Assembly: GCF_900110255.1 (NCBI RefSeq)
Contig: NZ_FODD01000011.1
Coordinates: 155,257-219,256 of the forward strand
From: Actinacidiphila rubida
GTDB taxonomy: Bacteria > Actinomycetota > Actinomycetes > Streptomycetales > Streptomycetaceae
Length of the DNA stretch: 64,000 nt
Direction of reading: 5' to 3'
Shown here: one piece after another, positions 28,062 to 44,521 of the stretch
Position numbering within the stretch: position 1 is the first letter of the stretch
Layout: each line of letters starts with the position of its first letter
Made by a program: the position numbers and the translations under genes
Notes under the pieces: model-generated
Seen by the model: only the letters and a program-made list of their open reading frames with translations
Database searches by the model: none
What the model was told of the DNA's origin: nothing

Positions 28062-29264
28062 TTAGACCAGGCGGGCGGCGACCAGGTCCCAGATCCGGTC
28101 GGCGAGCGCTTCCTTCGGGCCGTACGGGACGGGCGTCTCGCTGCCGTCGGCGCCCAGCACGACCGCCTCGTTCTCCTCGGTGCCGAACGCCTTGCGCTCG
28201 CCCACCTCGTTGACGACCAGCAGGTCGCAGCCCTTGCGCGCGAGCTTGGCGCGGCCGTTGGCCAGGACGTCGTCGGTCTCGGCGGCGAAGCCGACGACCA
28301 GCTGTCCGGGGCGGGCGCGGTGCGCGGAGATCTCCGCGAGGATGTCGGGGTTGCGGACCAGGGCCAGCGGCGGCGGCTCCTCGCCGTCCTTCTTCTTGAT
28401 CTTGCCGGCGGCGTACGCGGCCGGGCGGAAGTCGGCCACGGCCGCGGCCATCACCACCACGTCGGCGTCGGCGGCGGCCTTGACCACCTGTTCGCGCAGC
28501 TGCTCGGCGGTGCCGGCGGTGACCACGTCCGCGCCGGCCGGGTCGGGCAGCCCGGTGTTGGCGGCCACGAGGGTGACCCGGGCCCCGCGGGCCACGGCCG
28601 TACGGGCCAGCGCGTAGCCCTGCTTGCCCGACGAGCGGTTGCCGAGGAAGCGGACCGGGTCGAGCGGCTCGCGGGTGCCGCCGGCGCTCACCACGACGTG
28701 GCGGCCGGCCAGGTCGGCCACGGTGGTGCCGCGGGCCAACACCCGGCGGCACACCTCGAAGATCTCGGCCGGGTCCGGCAGCCGGCCCTTGCCGGTGTCC
28801 ACGCCGGTCAGCCGGCCGACGGCGGGCTCGATCACCACGGCGCCGCGGCGGCGCAGCGTGGCGACGTTCTCCTGGGTGGCGGCGTGCTCCCACATCTCGG
28901 TGTGCATGGCGGGTGCGAAGACCACCGGGCAGCGGGCGGTGAGCAGGGTGTTGGTGAGCAGGTCGTCGGCGAGTCCGTGGGCGGCCCGGGCCAGGGTGTC
29001 GGCGGTCGCGGGGGCGACGACGACGAGGTCGGCGTGCTGCCCGATCCGCACGTGCGGGACCTGGTGGACGTCGTCCCAGACGCGGGTGGCGACGGGGTGG
29101 CCGGACAGCGCGGCCCAGGTGGCCTCGCCGACGAAGTGCAGGGCGGAGTCGGTGGGGACCACGCGCACGTCGTGCCCGGACTCGGTGAGCCGGCGCAGCA
29201 GCTCGCACGCCTTGTAGGCCGCGATGCCGCCGCTCACGCCCAGCACGACCTGTGGCTTGCCCAT
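28062..29264 (-). CDS. coaBC: Bifunctional CoaBC: phosphopantothenoylcysteine decarboxylase / phosphopantothenate-cysteine ligase
   Basis: 400 residues from the ATG at 29264; an upstream in-frame ATG at 29303 would add 13 residues. The N-terminal flavoprotein CoaC half has LGVSGGIAAYKACEL, the catalytic His in QVPHVRIG, APATADTLAR and PAMHTEMW. The CoaB half begins at VVSAGGTREPLDPVRFLGNRSSGKQG and has AAAVADFRP and KIKKK. It carries out two steps of coenzyme A synthesis. It follows rpoZ, separated by a terminator. Confidence 0.95.
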   Translation of the reverse strand: MGKPQVVLGVSGGIAAYKACELLRRLTESGHDVRVVPTDSALHFVGEATWAALSGHPVATRVWDDVHQVPHVRIGQHADLVVVAPATADTLARAAHGLADDLLTNTLLTARCPVVFAPAMHTEMWEHAATQENVATLRRRGAVVIEPAVGRLTGVDTGKGRLPDPAEIFEVCRRVLARGTTVADLAGRHVVVSAGGTREPLDPVRFLGNRSSGKQGYALARTAVARGARVTLVAANTGLPDPAGADVVTAGTAEQLREQVVKAAADADVVVMAAAVADFRPAAYAAGKIKKKDGEEPPPLALVRNPDILAEISAHRARPGQLVVGFAAETDDVLANGRAKLARKGCDLLVVNEVGERKAFGTEENEAVVLGADGSETPVPYGPKEALADRIWDLVAARLV

Positions 29265-29307
29265 GGTCACTCCCGCCTCCGTGTCCGGTTCCGCTGTCCC
29301 CATGACA

Positions 29308-29346
29308 CACCACGGGCCCGGCGGTCGTACCGCCGGGCCCGTGGTG
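29308..29346 (-). terminator. Terminator after rpoZ
   Basis: A perfect 18-bp stem (29308-29325, CACCACGGGCCCGGCGGT, with 29329-29346) and a 3-nt loop, 30 nt past the rpoZ stop. Confidence 0.85.
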
Positions 29347-29376
29347 GTGCTCCGTGTGCTGTCCTTGCGCGCCCGG

Positions 29377-29652
29377 TCAGGCGTTCGGCGGCGCCTCGAC
29401 GGCCTCGGACGTCAGCAGCCCGGCGTTGATCTCACGCAGCGCGATCGACAGCGGCTTCTCGTGGACGTGGGTGTCCACCAGCGGGCCGACGTACTCCAGG
29501 AGGCCCTCGCCGAGCTGGGAGTAGTACGCGTTGATCTGGCGCGCGCGCTTGGCCGCGTAGATCACCAGGCTGTACTTGGAGTCGGTGGCCTCAAGCAGCT
29601 CGTCGATCGGCGGGTTGATGATGCCCTCGGGCGTGGTGATGGAAGAGGACAC
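29377..29652 (-). CDS. rpoZ: RNA polymerase omega subunit
   Basis: 91 residues, GTG start at 29652. It shows the actinobacterial omega pattern: [35 protein letters not shown], then [16 protein letters not shown]. Omega assists beta-prime folding and assembly of RNA polymerase. It lies 109 nt downstream of gmk, the usual gmk-rpoZ order. Confidence 0.96.
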   Translation of the reverse strand: MSSSITTPEGIINPPIDELLEATDSKYSLVIYAAKRARQINAYYSQLGEGLLEYVGPLVDTHVHEKPLSIALREINAGLLTSEAVEAPPNA

Positions 29653-29761
29653 GCTCTACCTACCCCTACTAGTAGACGGTTGACCGCGGCATCGACAGGT
29701 GCCGGCCGCGGTGTGGGACGGCTGGTGATCAGCTCGCGTTCAGCTGGTGCTCACGTGCTGA

Positions 29762-30325
29762 TCAGGCAGTCCGCATCAAGGCTAGCAGCTCGCGCGCTAC
29801 CGCCTCGACGGAGGTGTTGACAAGGGTCTCGTCGAACTCGGATTCGGCGGCCAGCTCGACCCGTGCCGCGACCAGCCGGCGCTCGATCACCTCGGGTGAC
29901 TCGGTGCCGCGGCCGGTGAGCCGGCGGACCAGCTCGTCCCAGCTCGGTGGCGCGAGGAAGACCAGGCGCGCCTCCGGCATGGACTCGCGGACCAGCCGCG
30001 CGCCCTGCAGGTCGATCTCGAGCAGCACCGGCTCGCCCGCGGCGAGCCGGTCCAGCACCGCCTTGCGCGGCGTGCCGTACCGGTGGCCGGCGAACTCGGC
30101 CCACTCCAGCAGCTCGCCGTTGGCGACGAGCTTGTCGAACTCGTCGTCGTCGACGAAGTAGTACTGCACTCCGTGCTGCTCGCCGGGGCGGGGCCTGCGC
30201 GTGGTGGCGGACACCGAGAGCCAGATCTCGGGGTGCTCCGTGCGCATATGAGCGACGACCGTGCTCTTGCCGACCCCCGAGGGGCCGGAGAGCACGGTCA
30301 GCCGCGGATGTACTGCAGGGCTCAT
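29762..30325 (-). CDS. gmk: Guanylate kinase
   Basis: 187 residues from the ATG at 30325. P-loop [12 protein letters not shown]-binding [19 protein letters not shown] and the [13 protein letters not shown] region; [11 protein letters not shown]. It phosphorylates GMP to GDP. A longer frame upstream runs into the ihf gene's end and is not supported. It follows the ihf gene by 37 nt, so it is probably cotranscribed. Confidence 0.95.
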   Translation of the reverse strand: MSPAVHPRLTVLSGPSGVGKSTVVAHMRTEHPEIWLSVSATTRRPRPGEQHGVQYYFVDDDEFDKLVANGELLEWAEFAGHRYGTPRKAVLDRLAAGEPVLLEIDLQGARLVRESMPEARLVFLAPPSWDELVRRLTGRGTESPEVIERRLVAARVELAAESEFDETLVNTSVEAVARELLALMRTA

Positions 30326-30362
30326 GAAGCGATTATCCCTGCTTCCCGACGGTGTCGGGACC

Positions 30363-30686
30363 TCAGGCGGCCGTACCGCCGAACTCGCGCTCCAGGGAGG
30401 CGATCTGGTTGGAGCCGAGACCACGGACGCGGCGGCTCTCGGAGATGCCGAGCCGCTCCATGATCTGCTTGGCGCGCACCTTGCCGACGCCGGGAAGCGA
30501 CTCGAGCAGGGCGGAGACCTTCATCTTGCCGATGACATCGTTCTCCTGGCCCTGCTTGATGACCTCGTGCAGGGAAGCGCCGGAGTGCTTGAGCCGGTTC
30601 TTGACCTCGGCGCGCTCCCGGCGAGCCGCAGCGGCCTTTTCTAGCGCGGCAGCGCGCTGTTCAGGGGTAAGGGGCGGAAGAGCCAC
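30363..30686 (-). CDS. Actinobacterial integration host factor (sIHF/mIHF)
   Basis: 107 residues: [22 protein letters not shown], a helical N-terminus, then [43 protein letters not shown] with the helix-two-turn-helix DNA-binding fold of sIHF. This nucleoid protein is essential for normal development and chromosome compaction in streptomycetes and is unrelated to E. coli IHF. It heads the ihf-gmk-rpoZ group. The 279-nt gap to pyrF holds its promoter and the pyrF terminator. Confidence 0.94.
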   Translation of the reverse strand: MALPPLTPEQRAAALEKAAAARRERAEVKNRLKHSGASLHEVIKQGQENDVIGKMKVSALLESLPGVGKVRAKQIMERLGISESRRVRGLGSNQIASLEREFGGTAA

Positions 30687-30903
30687 GCCTACGTCACCTC
30701 GGATGTAGAGCTATCGGATATGGACCGTGTGGACCGTACTCGCCCGCCAGAGCAGGGCGATGAGCGCCGCATCTGTACGGCTCGCTCTCGTCGGAGACTA
30801 GCGGTCCCGACGGCCCAAGTCAGCGAGAACAGTCGAAAAGTCCTGGTCAGACTCGATCCAGCGGGATATATGGGGCAAACCGGAACAGGATGAGGGGTCA
30901 AGA

Positions 30904-30926
30904 GGGCCGGTTGTTGAATCCGGCCC
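30904..30926 (-). terminator. Terminator of the pyrimidine operon, after pyrF
   Basis: GGGCCGG (30904-30910) pairs with CCGGCCC (30920-30926), followed on the minus strand by TCTT. It lies 40 nt past the pyrF stop, at the 3' end of the operon. Confidence 0.7.
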
Positions 30927-30965
30927 TTTTCTGTGTCCTATTCGCGCCCGTGAATCCGGCGGTAT

Positions 30966-31795
30966 TCAGCGACCGACGACCGACCGCACCGCTTCCGCAT
31001 ATGACCGCGCGGCATTCCGCAGCGCCGCGACGTCGGGACCGTGCCGCAGCACGTCCCGGCTCACGCTTGGCAGCACGTCGGGCAGCGCCTCGCCGAAGAC
31101 CCCGGGAAGGTCGGCGGGCGTCGCGCCCTGAGCGCCCACGCCGGGCGCCAGCAGCGGCCCGTTCACCGCCAGGTCGGCCCGCGCGTCGCCGAGGGTGGCG
31201 CCGACCACCGCGCCGACCGAGCCCAGCGGCTCGGCCCCCGCGTTCTCGGCCGCGATGTGGTCCAGCATCGCCTGCGCGACCGAGCCGCCACCGGCCGCCT
31301 GCGCCCGCTGCACCTCGGCGCCCTCCGGGTTCGACGTCAGGGCCAGCACGAAGACGCCCGCGCCGGAGGCGGCGGCCGCGTCCAGCGCCGGGCGCAGCGA
31401 GCCGAAGCCCAGATACGGGCTGACCGTCACCGCGTCGGAGAACAGCGGGGAGTCCTTCTCCAGGAAGGCCGACGCGTAGGCGGCCATGGTGGAGCCGATG
31501 TCGCCGCGCTTGGCGTCCATCAGGACCAGGGCGCCGGCCTCCCGGGCCTCGGCCACGGTCCGCTCCAGCACCGCGATGCCGCGCGACCCGAAGCGCTCGA
31601 AGAACGCCGACTGCGGCTTGAGCACCGCCGTGCCGCCGGCCAGCGCCTCCACCACGGTCAGCGAGAACCGCTCCAGGCCGGCCACGTCGTCGTTCAGGCC
31701 CCAGGCGGTGAGCAGCGAGGCGTGCGGGTCGATGCCCACGCACAGCGGTCCGCGGTCGTCCATGGCCCGGCGCAGGCGCGCGCCGAAGGGCTCGC

Positions 31796-31799
<4 letters not shown>
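30966..31799 (-). CDS. pyrF: Orotidine 5'-phosphate decarboxylase
   Basis: 277 residues, of the longer mycobacterial-type PyrF. The catalytic charge network is in VLMDAKRGDIGSTMAAYA, with substrate contacts in LCVGIDPH and the later VGATLGDAR and PGVGAQG. It makes UMP from OMP. It overlaps pyrD by 4 nt (ATGA), so it is translationally coupled at the end of the operon. Confidence 0.96.
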
Positions 31800-32908
<1,109 letters not shown>

Positions 32909-32914
32909 GATGTG

Positions 32915-37366
<4,452 letters not shown>

Positions 37367-37370
<4 letters not shown>

Positions 37371-38005
37371 TGTGCGCCTTTCTGGTCGTGCGGTACGGCG
37401 GCGGGCTGTCGCATCTCCGGGAGGGGCCCGGTGGCGTCGGCCCGCTCGCCGCTGAGGTCGTTGATCCGCCGCACCCATTCCGGGTGGTCGGCGGCGTGCT
37501 CGGAGCGGAACCCGGTGTCGATGAGGGTGCCGCCGTGCTCCCAGGTGACGACCAGCAGGCCGCCCTCGGGGAGCACCTTGCCGGCGATGGCCTGGTCGAG
37601 CCGGGCGCCGCGCAGGGCAGCGGCCGGCACGAAGAAGCCGGGGGCTCCGGTGCGGTCGACGTCCAGGCCCTGCTCGGTGAGGGTCAGCCGGGCCCTGCTG
37701 CGTACACCGAGGCCGTGGGCGACGATGCGGTCCAGCCACTGCCCGGCGGTGGTGCTGCCGTGATAGCGGCCCTCGGCCTCCAGCAGCGGCTCACCGGTGG
37801 CCTCGGGTGCCTGCGGGAGCGCGGGCAGCCCGCCCTGCAGGGTGCGCCGCCACTGCCAGCCCTGGCGCATCAGCCAGTAGACCAGCCCGACGAACAGCGC
37901 GAGGCCGACGACCCAGCCGAGCCGGTCGGTCCAGTCGGTGACCTTGGCGGAGTGCTGGTCGCCCTGCGCGGTCACGACCGCGAGCAGGTTGAGAGGAGTC
38001 GTCAC
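37367..38005 (-). CDS. Membrane-anchored PH-like domain protein in the pyr operon
   Basis: 212 residues from the GTG at 38005. Residues ~29-46 ([18 protein letters not shown]) are one membrane span. The cytoplasmic part is a PH-like/bPH module ([57 protein letters not shown]). It overlaps both pyrC and carA by 4 nt, so it is made with the pathway enzymes. Actinobacteria commonly have such a gene at this place. Whether it anchors or tunes the pyrimidine enzymes is unknown. Confidence 0.85.
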
Positions 38006-39288
38006 GTGAGCTTCCCGTCCATGACCGTGGCGTGGCCCCGCAGGAAGGTCGCCATCACCCGGCCCGGCAGCTCGCGCCCCTCGTACGGGGTGTTGCGGCT
38101 GCGGGAGGCGAAGCCCGCGGGATTGACGACACCACGGTATGCGGGATCGAGCAGCACCAGGTTCGCCGGCTCGCCCTCGGCGATCGGCCGGCCGTGCCCG
38201 GCGAGCCGTCCGATGACGGCGGGGCGGGCGGACATCCGGTCGGCGACGCCGGCCCAGTCGAGCAGGCCGGTGTCGACCATGGTGTGCTGCACGACGGACA
38301 GCGCCGTCTCCAGGCCTACCATGCCCATGGCGGCCGCTGCCCACTCGCAGTCCTTGTCCTCGTGCGGGTGCGGCGCGTGATCGGTGGCCACACAGTCGAT
38401 GGTGCCGTCCGCGAGGGCCTCGCGCAGCGCGAGCACGTCCGCCTCGGTGCGCAGCGGCGGGTTGACCTTGTAGACCGGGTCGTAGGAGCGGACCAGCTCG
38501 TCGGTGAGCAGCAGGTGGTGCGGGGTGACCTCGGCGGTGACGTCCCAGCCCTTGGACTTGGCCCAGCGCACGATCTCCACCGAGCCGGCGGTCGACAGGT
38601 GGCAGATGTGCACGCGGGAGCCGACGTGCGCGGCGAGCAGCACGTCCCGGGCGATGATCGACTCCTCGGCGACGGCCGGCCAGCCGGTCAGGCCCAGCTC
38701 GCCGGAGACCGTGCCCTCGTTCATCTGCGCGCCCTCGGTGAGCCGCGGCTCCTGCGCGTGCTGGGCGACGACACCGTCGAACGCCTTCACGTACTCCAGG
38801 GCGCGGCGCATGATCACCGCGTCGTCCACGCACTTGCCGTCGTCGGAGAAGACCCGGACCTGCGCGGCGGAGTCGGCCATGGCGCCCAGCTCGGCGAGCT
38901 TCCTGCCCTCCAGACCGACGGTGACCGCGCCGACCGGCTGCACGTCGCAGTAGCCGTACCCGCGGCCCAGCCGCCACACCTGCTCGACGACGCCGGCGGT
39001 GTCCGCGACGGGGAAGGTGTTGGCCATGGCGTGCACGGCGGTGTAGCCGCCCGCGGCGGCGGCGCGGGTGCCGGTCAGCACGGTCTCGGAGTCCTCGCGG
39101 CCGGGCTCGCGCAGATGGGTGTGCAGGTCGACCAGGCCGGGCAGCAGGATCAGGCCGTCGGCCTCGACGACCTGCGCGCCGTCCGCCGGCAGGGAGGCGC
39201 CGACGGCGGCGACGGTCTCCCCGTCGACCAGCACGTCGCGGGGCTCGCCGCCGAGGACCTTCGCGCCGCGGATCAGGATCGTGCTCAT
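38002..39288 (-). CDS. pyrC: Dihydroorotase
   Basis: 428 residues from the ATG at 39288. Amidohydrolase metal motifs: GLVDLHTHLREPG, AQHAQEP, HICHLST and CVATDHAPH. It cyclises carbamoyl aspartate to dihydroorotate. It belongs to the long class I DHOase type found with PyrB in Gram-positives. It follows pyrB by 2 nt and overlaps the next gene by 4 nt. Confidence 0.96.
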   Translation of the reverse strand: MSTILIRGAKVLGGEPRDVLVDGETVAAVGASLPADGAQVVEADGLILLPGLVDLHTHLREPGREDSETVLTGTRAAAAGGYTAVHAMANTFPVADTAGVVEQVWRLGRGYGYCDVQPVGAVTVGLEGRKLAELGAMADSAAQVRVFSDDGKCVDDAVIMRRALEYVKAFDGVVAQHAQEPRLTEGAQMNEGTVSGELGLTGWPAVAEESIIARDVLLAAHVGSRVHICHLSTAGSVEIVRWAKSKGWDVTAEVTPHHLLLTDELVRSYDPVYKVNPPLRTEADVLALREALADGTIDCVATDHAPHPHEDKDCEWAAAAMGMVGLETALSVVQHTMVDTGLLDWAGVADRMSARPAVIGRLAGHGRPIAEGEPANLVLLDPAYRGVVNPAGFASRSRNTPYEGRELPGRVMATFLRGHATVMDGKLT

Positions 39289-39290
39289 GG

Positions 39291-40274
39291 TTACTTGCTC
39301 TCCTCGGTGCGGGCGTCTTCGGTTCGTGCGGTGGCGATGGCCGGTTCGGAGCCGCCGAGCAGCAGGTACAGGACGGCCATCCGGGTGCTGACGCCGTTGG
39401 CGACCTGCTCGACGGCCGTGCAGCGCGGCGAGTCGGCGACCTCGGCGGTGATCTCCATGCCCCGGTTCATCGGGCCGGGGTGCATCACGATGGCGTGCTC
39501 GGGCAGCGCGGCCATCCGGAGGCCGTCGAGGCCGTAGCGGCGGGAGTACTCGCGCTCGGTGGGGAAGAACGCGGCGTTCATCCGCTCGCGCTGGACGCGC
39601 AGCATCATCACCGCGTCGGACTTGGCGAGCACCGCGTCCAGGTCGTAGCTGACCTGGCAGGACCACTGCTCGACGCCGATCGGCAGCAGGGTGGGCGGCG
39701 CGACCAGGGTGACCTCGGCGCCGAGTGTGGTGAGCAGCAGGACGTTGGAGCGGGCCACCCGGCTGTGCAGGACGTCGCCGACGATCGTGATCCGGCGGCC
39801 GGCCAGGTCGCGGCCGACGCCCGAGAGGTGGCGGCGCATCGTGAAGGCGTCCAGCAGGGCCTGCGTGGGGTGCTCGTGGGTGCCGTCGCCGGCGTTGACC
39901 ACCGAGGAGTTGATCCAGCCGGACGTGGCCAGGCGCTGCGGCGCGCCGGACGAGTGGTGGCGCACGACGACCGCGTCGGCACCCATCGCCTCCAGGGTCA
40001 GGGCGGTGTCCTTGAGGGACTCGCCCTTGGAGACCGAGGAGCCCTTGGCGGAGAAGTTGATGACGTCGGCGGACAGCCGCTTGGCGGCCGCCTCGAACGA
40101 GATGCGGGTGCGCGTCGAGTCCTCGAAGAACAGGTTGACGACGGTGCGGCCGCGCAGGGTGGGCAGCTTCTTGATGGGCCGGTCGGCGACGCGCGCCATC
40201 TCCTCTGCGGTGTCGAGCACGAGGAGGGCGTCGTCGCGGGTGAGGTCGGCGGCCGAGATCAGATGGCGCTTCAC
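39291..40274 (-). CDS. pyrB: Aspartate carbamoyltransferase catalytic subunit
   Basis: 327 residues. The carbamoyl-phosphate motif is [12 protein letters not shown], with [32 protein letters not shown] and MHPGPMNRG. It makes carbamoyl aspartate. No pyrI is present, as expected in actinobacteria. It follows pyrR by 112 nt containing a hairpin. Confidence 0.97.
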   Translation of the reverse strand: MKRHLISAADLTRDDALLVLDTAEEMARVADRPIKKLPTLRGRTVVNLFFEDSTRTRISFEAAAKRLSADVINFSAKGSSVSKGESLKDTALTLEAMGADAVVVRHHSSGAPQRLATSGWINSSVVNAGDGTHEHPTQALLDAFTMRRHLSGVGRDLAGRRITIVGDVLHSRVARSNVLLLTTLGAEVTLVAPPTLLPIGVEQWSCQVSYDLDAVLAKSDAVMMLRVQRERMNAAFFPTEREYSRRYGLDGLRMAALPEHAIVMHPGPMNRGMEITAEVADSPRCTAVEQVANGVSTRMAVLYLLLGGSEPAIATARTEDARTEESK

Positions 40275-40352
40275 AGGTCACTCCGTGGTGCTGGCCGGGC
40301 CGGGTGGAGGGCCGGCGCGGTGCGGTGATGGGCAGGAGGGCGCGCGGGAGCA

Positions 40353-40375
40353 CCGGACCCGTGTGCCGGGTCCGG
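40353..40375 (-). terminator. Hairpin between pyrR and pyrB
   Basis: A 9-bp perfect stem (CCGGACCCG 40353-40361 with 40367-40375) and a 5-nt loop, 12 nt past the pyrR stop. It could be a partial terminator lowering pyrBC expression relative to pyrR, or an mRNA processing/stability element. Confidence 0.4.
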
Positions 40376-40386
40376 GCATGGCGGCG

Positions 40387-41064
40387 CTAGCGGTCCGCGG
40401 CCGGCGCGGTGTCCGCGCCGGAGGGGCCCTCGGGACCGTCGGGGCCGGCGCCGGAGCCGGCACCCTCCGAGCGCTCTTTGAGCCGCTGGCCGAGCAGCAC
40501 GCTGTCGCGGCCGTCCTCCTCGGTGAGCAGCACCTTGACGGTCTCGCGCAGCGAGGTGGGCAGGTTCTTGCCGACGTAGTCCGCCCGGATGGGCAGCTCC
40601 CGGTGGCCGCGGTCGACCAGCACCGCGAGCTGGACCGCGCGGGGGCGGCCGATGTCGTTCAGCGCGTCGAGGGCGGCCCGGATGGTGCGGCCGGAGAAGA
40701 GCACGTCGTCGACGAGGATCACCAGGCGGCCGTCGATGCCGTCACCGGGGATCTCGGTGCGGGCGAGGGCACGCGGCGGGTGCAGGCGCAGGTCGTCGCG
40801 GTACATGGTGATGTCGAGCGAGCCGACCGCGGTGCCGCGGCCGGTGATCTCGGCGAGCTTGTCGGCCAGCCGGCGGGCCAGGAAGACCCCGCGGGTGGGG
40901 ATGCCGAGGAGCACCACGTCGTCGGCGCCCTTGGCGCGTTCGACGATCTCGTGGGCGATGCGGGTGAGGACCCGCGCGATGTCCGGGGCTTCGAGCACCG
41001 GACGGGCGGACGGCGCCGGCGGGGCGGGTGCCGTCTGCGCGGTGGTGGAGCGGTCGTCGACCAT
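40387..41064 (-). CDS. pyrR: PyrR, pyrimidine operon RNA-binding regulator / uracil phosphoribosyltransferase
   Basis: 225 residues. The PRPP-binding loop is [18 protein letters not shown], and the type I PRTase fold includes [19 protein letters not shown] and [12 protein letters not shown]. It is longer than Bacillus PyrR because of a Pro/Ala N-terminal extension and a Gly/Pro-rich tail. In the presence of UMP it binds a conserved loop in pyr mRNA. Such a loop is found directly upstream, abutting the ribosome binding site, which suggests translational control as in mycobacteria. It is the first gene of the pyr operon. Confidence 0.95.
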   Translation of the reverse strand: MVDDRSTTAQTAPAPPAPSARPVLEAPDIARVLTRIAHEIVERAKGADDVVLLGIPTRGVFLARRLADKLAEITGRGTAVGSLDITMYRDDLRLHPPRALARTEIPGDGIDGRLVILVDDVLFSGRTIRAALDALNDIGRPRAVQLAVLVDRGHRELPIRADYVGKNLPTSLRETVKVLLTEEDGRDSVLLGQRLKERSEGAGSGAGPDGPEGPSGADTAPAADR

Positions 41065-41075
41065 GGGTCGTCGGA

Positions 41076-41109
41076 CCTCCTTCCCCGCCTCACGGGACGG
41101 GCATTAAAG
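41076..41109 (-). promoter_or_regulatory. PyrR-binding RNA loop in the pyr leader
   Basis: The minus strand reads CTTTAA, then CCCGTCCCGTGAGGCGGGGA, then AGGAGG (41080-41076 is the GGAGG ribosome binding site), 11 nt before the pyrR ATG. The GTCCCGTGAGGC segment matches the conserved PyrR-binding hairpin loop (consensus around UCC-NGNGAGG). Because it abuts the ribosome binding site, bound PyrR should block initiation. Confidence 0.75.
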
Positions 41110-41157
41110 GACGTCAGGGGTACGGTTCGACGATATCAGGTGGCACTCGGGGTCTCC

Positions 41158-41194
41158 GGACGGCCCAGGTCAGGGCCCTGGACGGCCCAGGTCA
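41158..41194. repeat. 15-bp direct repeat with 22-bp period in the pyrR-bldD promoter region
   Basis: GGACGGCCCAGGTCA is found at 41158-41172 and 41180-41194, about two helical turns apart, between the divergent pyr and bldD promoters. It may bind a regulator of either gene. Confidence 0.4.
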
Positions 41195-41217
41195 CCGACC
41201 GGTCGGCCCTCTTCGGC

Positions 41218-41261
41218 TTGACGACGCCGGATTACGCTGCGTAACCTCACAGTGAGTCACC
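41218..41261 (+). promoter_or_regulatory. bldD promoter with overlapping BldD operators
   Basis: -35 TTGACG (41218-41223), 18-nt spacer, -10 TAACCT (41242-41247). TTACGCTGCGTAA (41232-41244) fits the BldD box (TnACnCWGnGTnA) and covers the -10. Just downstream are the palindrome CTCACAGTGAG (41246-41256) and AGTGAGTCACC (41251-41261), the latter matching the early AGTgA-n-TCACc description of BldD sites. Autorepression of bldD is known in S. coelicolor. Confidence 0.75.
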
Positions 41262-41283
41262 GAGTTTCCGTCCGGGGAGCCAT

Positions 41284-41784
41284 ATGTCCAGCGATTACGC
41301 CAAGCAGCTCGGAGCCAAACTCCGGGCCATCCGCACGCAGCAGGGGCTGTCCCTGCACGGCGTCGAGGAGAAGTCCCAGGGCCGCTGGAAGGCAGTGGTC
41401 GTGGGCTCGTACGAGCGCGGCGACCGTGCCGTGACCGTGCAGCGCCTTGCCGAGCTCGCCGACTTCTACGGCGTGCCGGTGCAGGAGCTGCTGCCGGGTA
41501 CGACCCCCGGCGGCGCGGCCGAGCCGCCGCCGAAGCTGGTCCTCGACCTCGAGCGCCTGTCCCAGGTCCCGCCGGAGAAGGCCGGTCCGCTGCAGCGCTA
41601 CGCCGCGACGATCCAGAGCCAGCGCGGCGACTACAACGGCAAGGTGCTGTCGATCCGCCAGGACGACCTGCGCACCCTCGCCGTCATCTACGACCAGTCC
41701 CCCTCGGTGCTGACCGAGCAGCTCATCGCCTGGGGCGTGCTCGACGCCGACGCGCGCCGCGCGGTGCAGCACGAAGAGGGCTGA
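41284..41784 (+). CDS. bldD: BldD, c-di-GMP-responsive developmental regulator
   Basis: 166 residues. The N-terminal XRE-type HTH (residues ~7-70: AKQLGAKLRAIRTQQGLSLHGVEEKS; YERGDRAVTVQRLAELADFYGV) is followed by the C-terminal domain with the c-di-GMP signature RGD (114-116)-X8-RQDD (125-128), fully intact. When bound to a c-di-GMP tetramer BldD dimerises and represses sporulation genes. It is divergent from pyrR, as in other streptomycetes, and its own promoter carries BldD boxes. Confidence 0.98.
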   Translation: MSSDYAKQLGAKLRAIRTQQGLSLHGVEEKSQGRWKAVVVGSYERGDRAVTVQRLAELADFYGVPVQELLPGTTPGGAAEPPPKLVLDLERLSQVPPEKAGPLQRYAATIQSQRGDYNGKVLSIRQDDLRTLAVIYDQSPSVLTEQLIAWGVLDADARRAVQHEEG

Positions 41785-41814
41785 CACACGTCGTCCCCCT
41801 TGTGCAGAAACGTC

Positions 41815-41850
41815 CCGCCCGGGACGCCCCCGCAGGGGCGTCCCGGGCGG
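41815..41850. terminator. Bidirectional terminator (bldD / EF-G2)
   Basis: A perfect 16-bp stem (CCGCCCGGGACGCCCC 41815-41830 with 41835-41850) and a CGCA loop, between convergent genes. Confidence 0.85.
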
Positions 41851-41871
41851 TCCCGTCTCCGGCGGTGACGC

Positions 41872-44007
<2,136 letters not shown>

Positions 44008-44190
44008 GGCCGTGGCCTTTCGGTGCGGATCACGGCGGATCCTCGGGACTGCGGGCAGCGCGATTCCCGGACGAGAGCGGGCCGTCGGCGGCCCGCGGCC
44101 CGGCGCGGGACGGCCGCGCTCGAGCCTTGCGGTCGGTGCGAGGACCGGCCCGGTGGGCTCAAGGGCGTGCGCCGCGGAGGCTGTTGCTCG

Positions 44191-44295
44191 TCAGCGGGTC
44201 CGGGGCCGGCCGCGCAGCCGGCGCCGGACGGACCGGGACACCAGGATCACCCGGTGCAGGGACGAGGGGACGGCAGCCGGGGTGCGGTCGCGCAT
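44191..44295 (-). CDS. Possible small basic protein
   Basis: 34 codons from an ATG preceded by GGGAGGG at a suitable distance. The predicted peptide is very basic (LVSRSVRRRLRGRPRTR end), with no known family. It lies in the 514-nt gap (44008-44521) upstream of the EF-G2 gene. It may be a leader peptide or chance. I see no other gene in this gap. Confidence 0.22.
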   Translation of the reverse strand: MRDRTPAAVPSSLHRVILVSRSVRRRLRGRPRTR

Positions 44296-44445
44296 GGCCG
44301 GGCCCTCCCTCTCCGCCGTCGTCTCGTCGTAGCGCGCCGCCGGGACGGCCGGGCGCGCGGTCACGACGGGAGTGTAGGTGCGGCGCCGCGACGCTCGCAC
44401 GGGGATTTCCGCCCGCGCCGCGCGGCCCGCCCGCCGGTTTCGCGC

Positions 44446-44500
44446 CCCGGGCGGACACGGCCCTCCGGGCGGGCCGTCGTTGCCGGAGGGCTCTCCCGGG
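44446..44500 (-). terminator. Terminator of the S1P-lyase-like gene
   Basis: GCCCTCCGG (44460-44468) pairs with 44483-44491, with outer CCCGGG/CCCGGG pairing (44446-44451, 44495-44500). It lies 22 nt past the stop codon. Confidence 0.5.
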
Positions 44501-44521
44501 CCTGGCCCGACCGCCGTGCGG

